The notes under the pieces were generated by a model. It was not told where the DNA came from and made no database searches. It saw nothing but the letters and a program-made list of their open reading frames with translations. This document shows positions 53,867 to 64,000 of a stretch of 64,000 nt of DNA, piece by piece (the first letter of the stretch is position 1; each line of letters starts with the position of its first letter). The DNA comes from Orientallactaga sibirica. Taxonomy: Eukaryota > Chordata > Mammalia > Rodentia > Dipodidae. A program made the translations under genes and the position numbers. Where the stretch lies: positions 3,617,001 to 3,681,000 of the forward strand of contig JAEOAD010001365.1 of assembly GCA_036365145.1 (NCBI GenBank), given 5' to 3'.

Positions 53867-54204
53867 GGCTTTGGCCAAGAGGCACTTGTGATTCTCAATC
53901 CCTCAGGACACCATATCCACAGTTCTGATCTCGGGCTCAGTTGGCCAGCTCCCTCAAGACAGCCTACGCAGTGGTCTTCTGTGGGATATGCCCACAGGGT
54001 CTTGGGTACAGAATGTTCTCATTTCCCACAGAAAACTCTATGATTAGTTGTTCTTTGCTGGCCAGAGAAGGAAGCGGCCAAAAAGCCATGGAAGGCAAAA
54101 ATCCATCAGTCCTTCCCTCTCTCATTCTCTCTGGTCAAGGAGTCATGGCACCTTTGGATTGGCAAATGAGTTTAGTGTTGTTCAGTTCTCAAAGAGTCTT
54201 TTTT

Positions 54205-54447
54205 CTTTCTTTCTTTTTAAATTTCATTTTTAGTTATTTATTTGAGAGCGACAGACAGATAAAGAGAAAGAGGCAGAGAGAGGGAGAGAATGGGTGCACC
54301 AGGGCCTCCAGCCACTGCAAATGAACTCCAGATGCTTGTGCCACCTTGTACATCTGGCTTATGCGGGTCCTGGGGAATCAAGCCTAGAACTGGGGTCCTT
54401 AGCCTTCACAGGCAAGTGCTTAACCACTAAGCCATGTCTCCAGCCCC
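54205..54447 (-). repeat. DIP-like SINE
   Basis: TTTATTTGAGAGCGACAGAC tail side at left; head AAGCCATGTCTCCAGCCCC at right. Includes a duplicated AACTGGGGTCC-like stretch. Confidence 0.9.
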
Positions 54448-54454
54448 TAAAAGA

Positions 54455-54535
54455 GTCTTTTGATGGTGCTTGGTGTTAAACCCAGGACCTTTAACATGCT
54501 ATTCAGGTGATCTACCGCTGAGCTACAGCCCTGGC
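54455..54535 (-). repeat. ID SINE
   Basis: GGTGTTAAACCCAGGACCTT, GATCTACCGCTGAGCTACAG. Single reverse ID. Confidence 0.8.
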
Positions 54536-54969
54536 TATTTTAGAATCCTCTCTCTCTCTCTCACTGGGGATCAAACCTAGTGACTTGAGCTTACCACCCC
54601 ACCTTTAAAAGGTTCCTAACTTGGCCTCTTTTCCAAAAGAAAAAAAAAAAGTGTGTTGGGGAGGATTTCATTAGCTCTCGGCCTGCAGGTGATGCCATGG
54701 GCGCCAGGCTCAGAGAATGGGTATAGGTAGCTGCTCCCTCTAAGAAGGCAATAATACACTCTATGACTCATGACTGCCTGGTAGGGGTGCCCAGGGAAGG
54801 GTTGGGTTTACGCATTTTCTGCTGCAAGAGAAGTCCTTTGATCTCAAATGGGAACAGTAGGGCTGGCAGGAGGGGTAGCTTGTTAGCTTTGTACCCCTGG
54901 TCCCTAGAACCTCAACACCGGTTGCCCTTCGGGCTCTAGGATGATCACAAAACCCTCCAAAATGAGTGC
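54536..54969. other. Unassigned unique sequence
   Basis: Short TC run at 54548 and a poly(A) at about 54638. Nothing else recognised. Confidence 0.4.
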
Positions 54970-55085
54970 ACTAGCTGGGTGAGGTGGCTTGTGTTTATAA
55001 TTCCTGCCCTCAGGAGACTAAGACAGAAGGATCAGAAGTTCAAGGCCAGCCTGGTACATAGAAAATACTGTCTCAAAACAAAATG
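54970..55085 (+). repeat. B1 SINE
   Basis: TAGCTGGGTGAGGTGGCTTG, TAATTCCTGCCCTCAGGAG and CAAGGCCAGCCTGG. Shortened. Confidence 0.75.
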
Positions 55086-55156
55086 AGTTTCTTTCTGCTG
55101 AAGTTAGCTTCAGTGGTACATTGTTCCTGCAGCTCACAGAGTCTTGAATTGGTTTT

Positions 55157-55203
<47 letters not shown>
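55157..55203. repeat. (GT)n microsatellite
   Basis: About 22 GT units. May be the tail of an old B4-like SINE on the minus strand. Confidence 0.95.
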
Positions 55204-55204
<1 letters not shown>

Positions 55205-55334
55205 TGTATATGTATGTACCTTTGTGGTGCTTCATATGCTGCCTGAAATGGGGGTATCTTGCCTGGGGTGGCCAGAGTATCCTGTCGCTCTTCCACCTGG
55301 TCTTGTTTTGAGCCTCAGTATCTTTTAAATTTTT

Positions 55335-55537
55335 TAAAAAATGTTTGTTTATTTTTATTCATTTATTTGAGAGCAACAGACAGACAAAGAGAGAAAGAGG
55401 CAGAGAGAGAGAGACAATGGGCTTGCCAGCTGTTTACATGGGATCTGGAGATTTGAACATGGGCAGGCTCAGGCCGCCTCAAGCCCTTGTGCTTGACATG
55501 GGAAGCATACTTAACCACTGAGCCATCCGTTTAGCCC
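55335..55537 (-). repeat. DIP-like SINE
   Basis: TTTATTCATTTATTTGAGAG tail side, head TGAGCCATCCGTTTAGCC. Core partly rearranged (CAGCTGTTTACATGGGATCT). Confidence 0.8.
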
Positions 55538-55559
55538 CAATTTTTAAATTAAATTATTT

Positions 55560-55918
55560 TTTATTTAAAAGATAGTAATTGCTGAGAAGAAGGGACAGAG
55601 GAGTGCTCAGCACTGAGACATCTCTAATACACCTTCCAAGGCTCAGGGTCCATTGCGGAAGAGGTGGCGGAAAGAATGTAAGAGCCAAAGGAAGAGTAGG
55701 ACTCCTTACAACGTGCTCCTCCAGACACAAAATGGCCTGGATATCCATGACCTCACAGTGCCTGACACTACCTACACATGACCATCATAATTGAAAGAGA
55801 GACTGATTGAGAGGGTGAGGGGATATGATGGAGCGGGGAGCTTCAAAGGGGAAAGCGGGGGGGGGAGTACAGGGGATATTGTCTACAATTAAGAAAGTTG
55901 TCAATAAATAAATAAACT
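55560..55918 (+). repeat. LINE 3' UTR-type repeat, copy 3
   Basis: Best 3' end of the family: GCTGAGAAGAAGGGACAGAG, CATTGCGGAAGAGGTGGCGG, CCAGACACAAAATGGCCTGG and then AAAGTTGTCAATAAATAAAT. The AAATAAAT end shows that it is a retroposed 3' end. Confidence 0.7.
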
Positions 55919-56041
55919 CTCCAGATAAATAAGAAAACAAGCAGCAAAAGGGTAACTGCAAAGTCATTTTGAAGCAAGAAGAGGTTAAATCAGTATGACT
56001 TAGCAATTCAAGATTACTTTCAAATTAAAGTGCTAATTACA

Positions 56042-56195
56042 GGCCAGATGTGGTGGTGCATGCCTTTAATCCTAGCACTTGAGAGGCAGAGGTAGGAGGG
56101 TCACTGGAAGTTCGAGGCCAGCCTGAGACTACATAGTGAATTCCAGGTCAGCCTGGGCCAGAGTGAGACCCTACCTCAAAAAAAAAAAAAAAAAT
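56042..56195 (+). repeat. B1 SINE with target duplication
   Basis: Near-consensus; TAATTACA precedes and CAATTACA follows. A tail of about 18 A. Confidence 0.93.
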
Positions 56196-56321
56196 CCAAT
56201 TACAACCAACTTGTTAATTGAGAAACTAAAATACTAAAATAAAGATATTTGCACTCATATAAGAACTCAAAGTATACCTCCCACATATTCTTTTTTACGA
56301 AATTCTTAAAGACTTGCATTT

Positions 56322-56505
56322 TGAGGCTGGAGAAACAGTTCAGCAGTTAAAGGCACTTACATGCAAAGACTACTGACCCAATTAATTCCCTAGCACCCAC
56401 ATAAAGCCAGACCAAAGTAAAAAGTGGTGCATGCATCTGGCATTCATTTCAGTGGTAAGAGACCATGATACCTCCCTCCCATGCAAATAAATAAATAAAT
56501 ATTTT
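56322..56505 (+). repeat. DIP-like SINE
   Basis: GAGGCTGGAGAAACAGTTCA, GGTGCATGCATCTGGCATTC and an AAATAAATAAAT tail. Lacks the long TC tract. Confidence 0.88.
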
Positions 56506-56654
56506 AAAAGATAATAATTAAACACTATAAAAAATTCACTATAAAAAATCCCTTCCACACCATACCCCGTCTCACTCTCTAAAAGTAAACACCACTACCA
56601 GTGCCTATAAATCCTTTCAGACGCCATCCATGGCGACAGAAGCTCTGATATGCA

Positions 56655-56872
56655 TTTCTTTAATTTTTATTTATTTACTCGTGTAAGAGAGAGAGGGAGG
56701 GAGGGTGAAAGAAAGAGAGAGTGGGTACACCAGGGCCTCTTGTGCTGCAAACCAACTCCAGATACATGTACCACTTTGTGCATCTGGTTTTATATGGGTA
56801 CTGGGCAATTGAACCTGGGCCTACAGGCTTCACAAACAAATTCTTTAACCTCTGAGCTATCACCCCAGTCCT
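56655..56872 (-). repeat. DIP-like SINE
   Basis: Tail TTTTATTTATTTACTCGTGT at left, core CAAACCAACTCCAGATACAT, head GAGCTATCACCCCAGTCC. Confidence 0.88.
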
Positions 56873-56883
56873 TTATTTCTTGA

Positions 56884-57010
56884 TGACAAGAGCCAGGCAT
56901 GGTGGCTCACCTCTGTAATACTAGCATTTGGGAAACTGAGGCAGGAGATCACAAGCCTGCAGCCAGCCTGGACTACATAAGGAGGCCCCATCTCACAAAA
57001 AGCAACCAAC
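56884..57010 (+). repeat. B1 SINE
   Basis: GAGCCAGGCATGGTGGCTCA, CTCTGTAATACTAGCATTTG and CCAGCCTGGACTACATAAGG. Confidence 0.85.
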
Positions 57011-57139
57011 AAAATAAACAAAACAAGGCAAAACAAACTAATAAAAATAGCTTATTAAACACAGTGTTCTTGCTTTGTTTTCTCTTTTACTTAATAATAT
57101 CTTGGAGATCACTTCATGTACTAATTTATTTTTAATTTA

Positions 57140-57785
57140 AAAAACTGCATAAATAAAGGGTGCTATGATAATTAACTGTTTATAAAAAATAGATTAAATA
57201 GATTTACTTTCCTATATTAGATACCAAAATATCTAGTGGTGGATTAAAGATCTCATTATAACAAATGAAGATCTCAGAGGTACTGGAGGCGTGGTGACTG
57301 TGGGATCCTCACAGGGTAGACACTCGAGTGGGAGGAAGTCCTGCCCTGCCTGTCATAAACAAGCAGACGACAAAATCTAAGACCCATTGGAGTGAGTGTG
57401 CATGTTTTCCTGTTCTCTGACTATTTTCTATTCTCCTGCTAAAAGAAGATTCTTAGGTGGGGCTCCCCAGAACAGAGCCTCAGATCAGCCTAGTGGACAG
57501 GTGATTTACAAAGGAAGTGCTCCTTTGGGAAAGTTGTAAGGGAGGGATGCTCAGGGCAGGGCAGGGCAGGGCAGGAAGTCAAGCAAAGCTCCAGCTAGCC
57601 CCGTGAGACAAGTGACCTGAGCACCAGTGAGCTTTGACCCAGAGCCACCCGTGGGAACCTGAGCTCCTAGGCCTCTCCATGCCCTGTACCCATGGGCAGA
57701 GCGGCTCCCTCCGCAGGGAGGTCCTCTGAGGCGCTGCGGATCAGCATAGTCAACATGGCTGGTCTGGCACAAGGAACCAAAGAGC
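57140..57785. other. Unassigned unique sequence
   Basis: Includes a short GGGCA run near 57553-57572 (GCAGGGCAGGGCAGGGCAGG). No gene or repeat recognised. Confidence 0.4.
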
Positions 57786-57789
57786 CCGA

Positions 57790-57930
57790 GAACAGAAGCC
57801 ACAGTGTCCCCTGGTGCTAGTGCACACCGACCATCTCAGTACTCGGCAGGCAGAGGCAGGAGGATTCCAAGTTTGAAACCAACCTAGACCAACCTAGCTT
57901 ACATAGTGAGGCCCTGTCTCAAAACAGAGA
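57790..57930 (+). repeat. B1 SINE
   Basis: CTGGTGCTAGTGCACACCGA, TCAGTACTCGGCAGGCAGAG and GAGGCCCTGTCTCAAAAC. Confidence 0.75.
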
Positions 57931-57934
57931 TGGG

Positions 57935-58890
57935 GGCAGGGCAAAGAGGAGGCAGAGAGGGAGGAGGAAGAGGAGGAGGAGTTCTTGCCACCAGGTTCCA
58001 CCATGGAGTTCTTCCCAGAGGTCACACGCTAAGGAGGGCCTGTGGAGTGGGGGTGGAGCCATAAAAACTTGCCACTCTGAGCTCATGGAAAATTTCCAAG
58101 AGCCAGAAAGCACTATGTCATTACGTAAACCCGCGGCAGCCCAGCCACAGGGCCCACGGGCACGGTAGGCTGAGCTCCCTGGACGCTGAGTTGGATCAGG
58201 TTTGTGCTTGAGGCTCTCAGGAGAAACCCCCAGAAGGAAGTGAGTAGGGAGGAGAAACCCTCAGAAGGAAGTGAGTAGGGAGGAGAAACCCTCAGAAGGA
58301 AGTGAGTAGGGAAAGAACGGCTGAGAGAGAGGTGAGCCCACCAGAGAGAGGTGTGCCCACCACCAGGGTGGCCTCCACCAGTCCCCAGGGAACTCCAGTG
58401 CTGAGGTCCCCTGCAGAGCTGCCCCAAATGGAGGCAAGAAGCAGGCCTGGATACTCCGGCATCAGGCATCAGTGGGCCTTTGGAGGTGGGCACATCCCAG
58501 GGGGCGTGACTATGGACACAGCGCTTCCCTGGCTGCTGTGGTAATTCCCAGTGAAGAATTCAGGGATATCTCAAGAAACTTCAGGGATAGAAGTAGCATG
58601 CTGGAGAGGGGGGCATGCCAGCCAGAAGCCTGTCTCCCCAGAGCCTTGTTGTAAAGGGGAACCAAGTGGTCATTGGATGCAAGCAAGGTGGACTTCAAAA
58701 GATGACCTGCCCCTGCATGGCCTGGACCATGGGCCATTTACCATCTCCAGAAAAAAAAAAAGTCCACCCGGGGCAGGAGGGCCTGGCTAGGAGTATGCCG
58801 TGAGTGTCCTTCCTGCTGCTGCATCTGGAATCAGAGACAGTCTCCCAGAGATGACAGGGAGAAACAGGGAGCAGGGTCCGAGAGGCCTAC
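57935..58890. other. Unique sequence containing a small minisatellite
   Basis: The minisatellite is listed separately. Short frames on both strands, none recognised. Confidence 0.4.
58220..58312. repeat. 31-bp minisatellite, three units
   Basis: GAGAAACCCTCAGAAGGAAG then TGAGTAGGGAG, repeated three times with two differences in the first copy. Confidence 0.95.
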
Positions 58891-58894
58891 AGAC

Positions 58895-59030
58895 CCTGTG
58901 TGCTTGGGGTCACATGTCTGTAATCCAGCTGCTTGGGAGGCTGAGGCAAGTTGAAGGTCAGCCTAGGCTATACAGTGAGTTCAAGGCCAGCCTGGGTAAT
59001 TTAGTAAGATCCTGTCTTAAATAAAGAGTA
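58895..59030 (+). repeat. B1 SINE
   Basis: GGGGTCACATGTCTGTAATC, GCTTGGGAGGCTGAGGCAAG and GGCCAGCCTGGGTAATTTAG. Confidence 0.8.
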
Positions 59031-59031
59031 A

Positions 59032-59155
59032 AAAGAGGGTAGACAGATTGCACAAACTAGTGTGTGTATCTGGGGTTCATTTACGGTGGCAAGAGGCCCT
59101 GGCACATTCTCTCTCTCTCTTTCTCTCTCTCTTCACAAATAAAAACATTAAGAAA
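59032..59155 (+). repeat. DIP-like SINE 3' part
   Basis: GTATCTGGGGTTCATTTACG, GTGGCAAGAGGCCCTGGCAC and a TC run. The head is missing. Confidence 0.75.
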
Positions 59156-59157
59156 GA

Positions 59158-59225
59158 GGGCTAAAGATACAGCTCAGAGTAGAGCACTTGCCTAGAATGT
59201 ACATAGTCCCAGGACTGACTGAATA
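59158..59225 (+). repeat. ID SINE
   Basis: AGGGCTAAAGATACAGCTCA, GAGTAGAGCACTTGCCTAGA. Ends before a good B box. Confidence 0.65.
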
Positions 59226-59260
59226 GGTCCATAGGAGATAGCTGCAGGTGGAGTATTTTA

Positions 59261-59292
59261 CGGGTCTGTCTGTCTGTCTGTCTCTCTCTCTC
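59261..59292. repeat. (TCTG)n/(TC)n microsatellite
   Basis: Short TCTG run passing into TC. Confidence 0.9.
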
Positions 59293-59299
59293 GCCAAAT

Positions 59300-60470
59300 G
59301 GGAAATTAAAGCTGCAATCAAGAAGTGTCCTGGAATCCCACAGAGGTAATGGTGGAATATAGCAGCTCTGTACACCCTGCAGAGCATTACAGGACAGGGC
59401 ATGGCTGCTCAGGGAATGGCGTGGATTCCCACGCAGTTCAGAGTCAGACGGGAATGACACAGAGTCAGCAGAGGACAGATGAGGCAGTGAGAACAACCCT
59501 GTGTGGTGGCCATTCCTCAACTCTGCCCAGTGCTGGACAGGAGCCGGGATCTCAGGAGAACTTGGCTTTGGTTCTGGTTGCCAGGAAACGGCACGGCCAT
59601 GCCTGGAAAGCCAGCTTCCCTGTAAAACCCCTGACCAGAGCCAGAATGGAAGGGCTGAGCCTCATTACAGGCTGAGCAGACGGTTCTTAACAAATCGTCT
59701 TCGGCAAGCTCAACACACAGGGACGTGAGGGAAGCCCCTCAGGCTGGGGGACAGGGGCTGTGTGTCCATGGAGACTGGGACAGCTGAGACCCTAGCTGGG
59801 GAGACCACCGTTCTCCCAGAAGCACGCCCCAAGGACACCTGCTCTAACCCTAACCTGAACCTGTCTGCCCAGCTTCACTCTTGACCACTGGGGAGCCAGG
59901 CGACGGGAGCTAACGTTATAGATTACACCCTAAACCAAGAAGGACAACCAGCAGCTCAGAACGAAACTGATTACACTGGTATCGATCCTGGCGCTGTGCT
60001 GACTGGGAAGCCAGTGAGAACCGGGAGTGCTGGCGGGAGGTGAGTTTCCTGACTTGGAGGGACAGGAACGATTTTAGTGCACACGGAACAGTCCCTTAGA
60101 ACAGTGTGTCTCCCCTGCCCTGCTCAGGAAGTCATGACTGGTGCGTTTCGAGCTCAAGCACAGGACCCACCACAAAGGAGGTCCAAGGAGGACTTGGGAG
60201 TTTGGGAAGTGGAGAAAACAGCCCATGGCAGACAGCTCAGGAGAGCACCAGTTAGCCAGCCCAGGTATGCCCAGGGTACTGCTCTGCTTCCTGGTGGGAG
60301 GACCAGAATGGGAGGAAGAGGGTCGTCAGCCATTATGTGCCCCTGATTTCTGATGCTGGCTGCAAACTTGCCATGTTCCAGGAGAAGGTTCCAGATGCAG
60401 GAGATAGACGCAGGTGCAATGGGTCTGCGTCGTGTCCACTCTCAATGCCTCACGCCCCCTCCCCACCCCC
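59300..60470. other. Unassigned unique sequence
   Basis: 1.2 kb, GC-moderate, no recognised repeat or exon. Open frames up to 119 codons lack any family motif. Confidence 0.4.
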
Positions 60471-60474
60471 CACA

Positions 60475-60790
60475 TGCTGTTGCAGTGACCTTCTCATTGC
60501 TGGACAACAGCTCCCAACCCAAAGCAGCTTACGGAAGGACAGGGTTTGTTTCCAGCTGATAGTTTGGAGGGAAGTTTCATCATGGCGGGGAAAGCCTGGC
60601 AGGAGCAAGACAGACGAGTGCCACATCACACATCAGCAGGAAGGAAGGAGAGACTGTGAGCTCTGACAACACCCGGTGGGCTAGACCAATAAACCTCATG
60701 GTCTGCACCCAGCGGCACAGCTCCTCCATCCAGGCCCCACCAGCCGTGGGGGACAGTCTGCTTGCGGAACATCACAGGTGGCCTTTGGCA
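60475..60790 (-). repeat. MaLR/ERVL-type LTR piece
   Basis: GTTTGTTTCCAGCTGATAGT, GGAGGGAAGTTTCATCATGG, CGGGGAAAGCCTGGCAGGAG: reversed words of the same LTR group as 25350-25605. The opposed frames here are shadows of it. Confidence 0.5.
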
Positions 60791-61079
60791 AGTTTTCATA
60801 AAAAAGATTCCTGATACGATGGGATGCCTCCCTAATGCTCTTTCCAGTGACCTTACGGGCTGCATCCAGAAGCTGACAGGTGGAGAAGGTTGCGTCTGTC
60901 TGGTCAGGCAGCTCAGGCCGGCTCTGGAGAAGGCAGAAGCCCTAAGAAACCTCCAGAGGCCAACAGCACATGGCGATGGGCTTGGACTGGAGAACAGGCC
61001 TGCCGGGCCCAGAGGCAGTGTCCTGGCTATCTTTGTTTTTCCCTTCCTAGTTGTCCTTTCAAGTCTCGAGCATTCTGGT
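60791..61079. other. Unassigned sequence between two LTR pieces
   Basis: Could belong to the left LTR. Words CCAGAGGCCAACAGCACATG and TTCCTAGTTGTCCTTTCAAG are not recognised. Confidence 0.35.
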
Positions 61080-61465
61080 AGCAGTGTAGCTTGATCCTCG
61101 TAAGCTCCTGTGTGTGAGCAGGTGGTCCTCAGCTTGGGGCACTGTTTTGGGAGGTTGTGGATCCTTTTGGACATGGGCTCTAGCTGGCAGACATAGGGTC
61201 ATAGTGGACAGGGTGCTTGTGGGTTAGTTTGGTCCCAGTTCTTGCCTGAAGTCACCACTGTTTTAGTCGGCCATGGAGATGACAGCAACTTGCCTCATGC
61301 TCCCGCCACCGCCACCACAGATATAGGAGCTGCTGTGGCCACGTGGACAGAGGCTGCTCCGGCACGTGAACACCGCCATGACACTGCGAGCTGAAATAAA
61401 TCCTTCCACAGAGTTGCTTCTGTCAAGGCTTTCATCCCAGGAACAAGAACATCATGTGACACACA
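61080..61465 (+). repeat. MaLR-type LTR
   Basis: AGGTGGTCCTCAGCTTGGGG, CCGCCATGACACTGCGAGCT, GAAATAAATCCTTCCACAGA (signal region) and GGCTTTCATCCCAGGAACAA. Confidence 0.6.
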
Positions 61466-61469
61466 AGGA

Positions 61470-62025
61470 AAGGGCAGTGTCTGGACCTGGGCTAGGGAGT
61501 TGGAGCCAGAGGTCACTGGGGTGCGCCCTGGCTCTACCCAGAACATTCTTTCCATCGCTGGCATGTGGTTTCTGCTGTCACTGAGAATGGACCTCTCCCT
61601 AGCATCTTTCTCTGGTTTCTGATGGTTTCTGCCCCGCGACCCGCCCCCCACACACACACACAGCCAAGAGGATCGTTTAAATATGAACCATTTGAACATG
61701 CAGCCAAAGGTGAAGGGCTGCAAGCTCTTATCTCTGAAAGCCATCCTGTCCTTAGGAAGACGTCAGCCCCACCCATAGGGATGGTGAGAGTTGAAGCTCC
61801 ATCCCTGTGACAACCAGCACCTTTTCAGAACATCTGTGCAGACAGTGGCACACCACAGGGAAAGATGGGGCCCAGATGCCCACCGAGGCTGGAGAAGATG
61901 CCTCAGGGGGTTGTGGGGGAGGTAGAGGAAAACGCGGGAGTGCTTCTCCACAGTGCTGGGGATAACGAAGCAGTGACCACATGAACTTCTGCAAACTGGG
62001 CTCTTTGGACCAGCACCACTAAAGG
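61470..62025. other. Unassigned unique sequence
   Basis: A short CA run at about 61650. Not recognised otherwise. Confidence 0.4.
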
Positions 62026-62029
62026 TCGG

Positions 62030-62345
62030 TGATCATCCCCACAGGCTCATGTTCTGGTGCAGGCTCCTCAGCTGGTGGCACTCTGTTGGTGGCTGTTGAG
62101 CCTTTAGGAAGTGGGGCCTAGCTGGCAGAAGTCAGTCACTAGAGGCAGGCCTTGGTCCTGGTCTAACTATGCTTCCTGGTCCCCCGGAGGGTGAGAAAAC
62201 CACCCACCCACTTCCACCACTTCCGCTCTGTTTTCCTCAACTGTTGGCTGAAATATCTGACTGAAACCATGAGCCATTAGGAGAAAACTCTCCCCGCTTA
62301 CGTTGTTTTATCAGGGATGTGGTCCCAGCGATGTGAAAGTGGCCA
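62030..62345 (+). repeat. MaLR-type LTR
   Basis: GGCTCATGTTCTGGTGCAGG, AGCCTTTAGGAAGTGGGGCC, TGGCTGAAATATCTGACTGA, ATCAGGGATGTGGTCCCAGC. Same group as the copy at 61080, diverged. Confidence 0.6.
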
Positions 62346-62715
62346 ATGCAGGGGCCCTCCTTGGGGGCTGACACGGAGCCTTCCTCCGCTGTTCATCATG
62401 AGTGGGGTGCAGTGCCTTACGCCTAAAAACATTCAGCCACAGGCTCCTATCAGGAGCTTACCAGTCGAGTTCTCTAGGATTGCTGGAGTTCGAGGCAGCA
62501 CATCAGGGCATCGCTGAGATGGGTGGCAGCGGCACAGCTCCCTGTGTGACCATGCCAAGCTTAGGCATGGCCAGTTATCCTGAGGGCTTTTGAGGTCATC
62601 CCATGTGTGGACTACTGGGCGGCAGTCGCCATGCACCATGGCTGTAGCTCTTGGGCTCATCACTGTGCATAAAGACTAGTGTGTCGAGGAGGGATAAGTA
62701 GTTACTTTAAAATGC
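62346..62715. other. Unassigned unique sequence
   Basis: No repeat or exon recognised. Confidence 0.4.
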
Positions 62716-62716
62716 C

Positions 62717-62967
62717 CCTCGGGGCTGGAGAGGTGGCTTAGCGGTTAAGGCGCCTGCCTGCTAAGCCTAAGAACGCCAGTTCCAATCTCCAGGTCCCACG
62801 TTTAGCCAGATGCAAAGTGACGCAAGGGCGCAATGCCGCACTTGACCACAAGGGGGCGCACATTCCTGGAGTTTGTTCTCAGTGGCTGAGAGGCTGCTGG
62901 CGCGCCCATCTCTGTCTTCCTCTCCCTCTTTCTCTATCTCTCTCTGTCTCTCTCCAAAAAACAAAAT
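62717..62967 (+). repeat. DIP-like SINE with CTCF-type insertion
   Basis: Target duplication AAAATGCCCCTC before and after. Head GGGGCTGGAGAGGTGGCTTA is close to consensus. After CCAGATGCAAAGTG it carries an insertion of about 40 bases that contains CCACAAGGGGGCGC. Confidence 0.95.
62846..62859 (+). promoter_or_regulatory. CTCF-type motif in a DIP-like SINE
   Basis: CCACAAGGGGGCGC fits the CTCF core CCACNAGGGGGCGC exactly. Several CpGs around it remain. Binding is not shown. Confidence 0.65.
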
Positions 62968-63045
62968 GCCCCTCTTTCCCAGGAGGTGAAGCCTGATGAA
63001 GACAAGCAGGAGTCTCTGCTGTTCTTCTCAGAGGAGAGTCTGCTT

Positions 63046-63165
63046 GTTTTTGCTGTTGTTTGAGGCAGGGTCTCACTCTGCAGCCCAGACTGCCCTCAAA
63101 CTCAGGATCCTCCTGCCTCAGCCTCCTGAGCACTGAGATGGCAGACGTGCATCTCTGTGTCCAGT
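63046..63165 (-). repeat. B1 SINE
   Basis: GGCAGGGTCTCACTCTGCAG, TCCTCCTGCCTCAGCCTCCT and GAGCACTGAGATGGCAGACG. Confidence 0.75.
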
Positions 63166-63379
63166 GAGGGTTGGCTCTTTGCTGCTGCCCCCACTATTCC
63201 TGTGTATGCCCATGCACGCATGCACGTGTACTCATGTGTGCTAGGCACTCATATGGGCATCTATCTCTGGGACACTGGAGGCAGTCATTGAACCCAGCCA
63301 GCTGGTAGGAGCCCAAATCAGTGGAGAGGGATGCCTAGCCAACAGCCCCCTGCAGAGGCCAATAACTCTCTCCTCTCTG

Positions 63380-63670
63380 GGCTGACTTGGAGAGGCGGTG
63401 CAAGGTGTGCCGAGTAAATCACAGAGGCGGGAGACAGCGTGGAGCATGGCAATCCAGCAGGCACAGCAGCCCGGCCAAAGTGCCCGGAGGGTATAACTCA
63501 TCCCCGCTCTGTCGGGCTCAGGTCTGCAGGAATCTCGAGAGAGTTATTAGACCTTCAGCTGCATGTGAAATATTATCGAGATCATAAGGGGCACCTGGGT
63601 TATAGTTGAGAGGTTTTTGTCTAATTTTTAAATGCTAAATAGATGATAAATAAATAATAAATACATGCAC
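63380..63670. promoter_or_regulatory. Candidate conserved noncoding element
   Basis: Unique block: CGAGAGAGTTATTAGACCTT, GTGAAATATTATCGAGATCA, GTCTAATTTTTAAATGC. Kept CpGs and A/T-rich binding-site-like words, no repeat similarity. Confidence 0.4.
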
Positions 63671-63929
63671 ATAACTCAAAGAGCCAAATATTACCCATGT
63701 CCTATTGTTGGGAGCAATAGTTCAATATTTCTACATCTCAGACAACACTTGCACCCAGGCACATACACGTGCATCTTGCACCCAGACAACACTTCTTTTG
63801 GAAAGTTGGACTGAGATTTCCAAACTTCTTATATTTCTGGCCTTCTGGGGAAGCTGAGCAAGAAACTGTGGCTGTGTGGCTGTCCCCTAGGGAGAGCCCA
63901 GTTATGCCAGGAAGAACCCACTGATATTC

Positions 63930-64000
63930 TTGCAAGGAGTGTGTCGTGTGTTTGCATGCGTGGCATGTGTGTGTGTAGTGTATGTAGTATGTCAGTGGTG
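63930..64000. repeat. TG-rich low-complexity sequence
   Basis: TGTGTTTGCATGCGTGGCAT and further GTGT words at the window edge. Confidence 0.7.

Noticed and set aside
53735..54043. Lys/Glu-rich frame
   Set aside because: It is the translation of a GAAA microsatellite and its flanks.
57790..57830. CTCF-type motif CCCCTGGTGCTAGTG
   Set aside because: Several core positions disagree with the consensus, and it lies in the head of a diverged B1.

Overview
This is a mammalian, rodent-type nuclear sequence with no complete protein-coding gene that I can defend. The SINE content points to the rodent. There are about 26 copies of a roughly 200-bp tRNA-derived SINE of the B2 superfamily, with a TC-rich tail and an AAATAAAT end. 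There are about 29 B1 copies and fragments and several ID elements, plus B4-like elements and rodent MaLR-type LTRs. The B2-like consensus and the B1 variant, with its internal GAGGCCACCCTGAGACTACATAG, resemble what I remember of jerboas (Dipodidae, DIP SINE). That species call is an inference from memory and rests on no search. I call the element 'DIP-like' throughout.

Layout. Bases 1-7000 hold SINEs, an old L1, one MaLR LTR and several non-repetitive AT-rich blocks that look like conserved regulatory DNA. One of these (about 6650-6990) carries two CpG-containing dyads. Bases 7905-9365 are a tandem array of about 27 units of 51 bp built from the 5' half of an ID SINE, on the minus strand. 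From 9.4 to 18 kb the sequence is mostly unique with scattered B1, MIR, L1 and LTR pieces and a decayed minisatellite. Bases 18150-19760 form a strong CpG island. A good splice donor on the minus strand at 19048/19047 and GC boxes near 19424-19450 suggest an untranslated first exon of a gene running leftward out of the window. The left 18 kb would then be its first intron.

Bases 22450-24213 and 47336-48320 hold two more arrays of the same ID-derived unit, both on the plus strand. Each array ends at its 3' side in one full-length ID-like copy. 25-38 kb is a dense mosaic of SINEs, L1 3' ends and MaLR LTRs. A processed RPSA (40S ribosomal protein SA) pseudogene lies on the minus strand at 39057-40152 and is split by a SINE. 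44.6-50.8 kb has L1 and MIR fossils, a probable solo LTR with a DIP-like and a B1 nested in it, and a DIP-like SINE carrying a CTCF-type motif. 51.3-51.95 kb is a 46/39-bp minisatellite with a 177-bp higher-order repeat. 52.5-52.7 kb is a TGTGG pentamer array. The right end (53-64 kb) is again repeats, several MaLR LTRs, a second CTCF-motif SINE and a last AT-rich block.

The most unusual content is the family of three ID-derived arrays: about 75 copies of a Pol III A box joined to a GGGGCGTGGC box, without a B box except in the terminal copy. Nothing here works together as a gene set. The window is best read as promoter plus intronic and intergenic regulatory territory of an unidentified gene.
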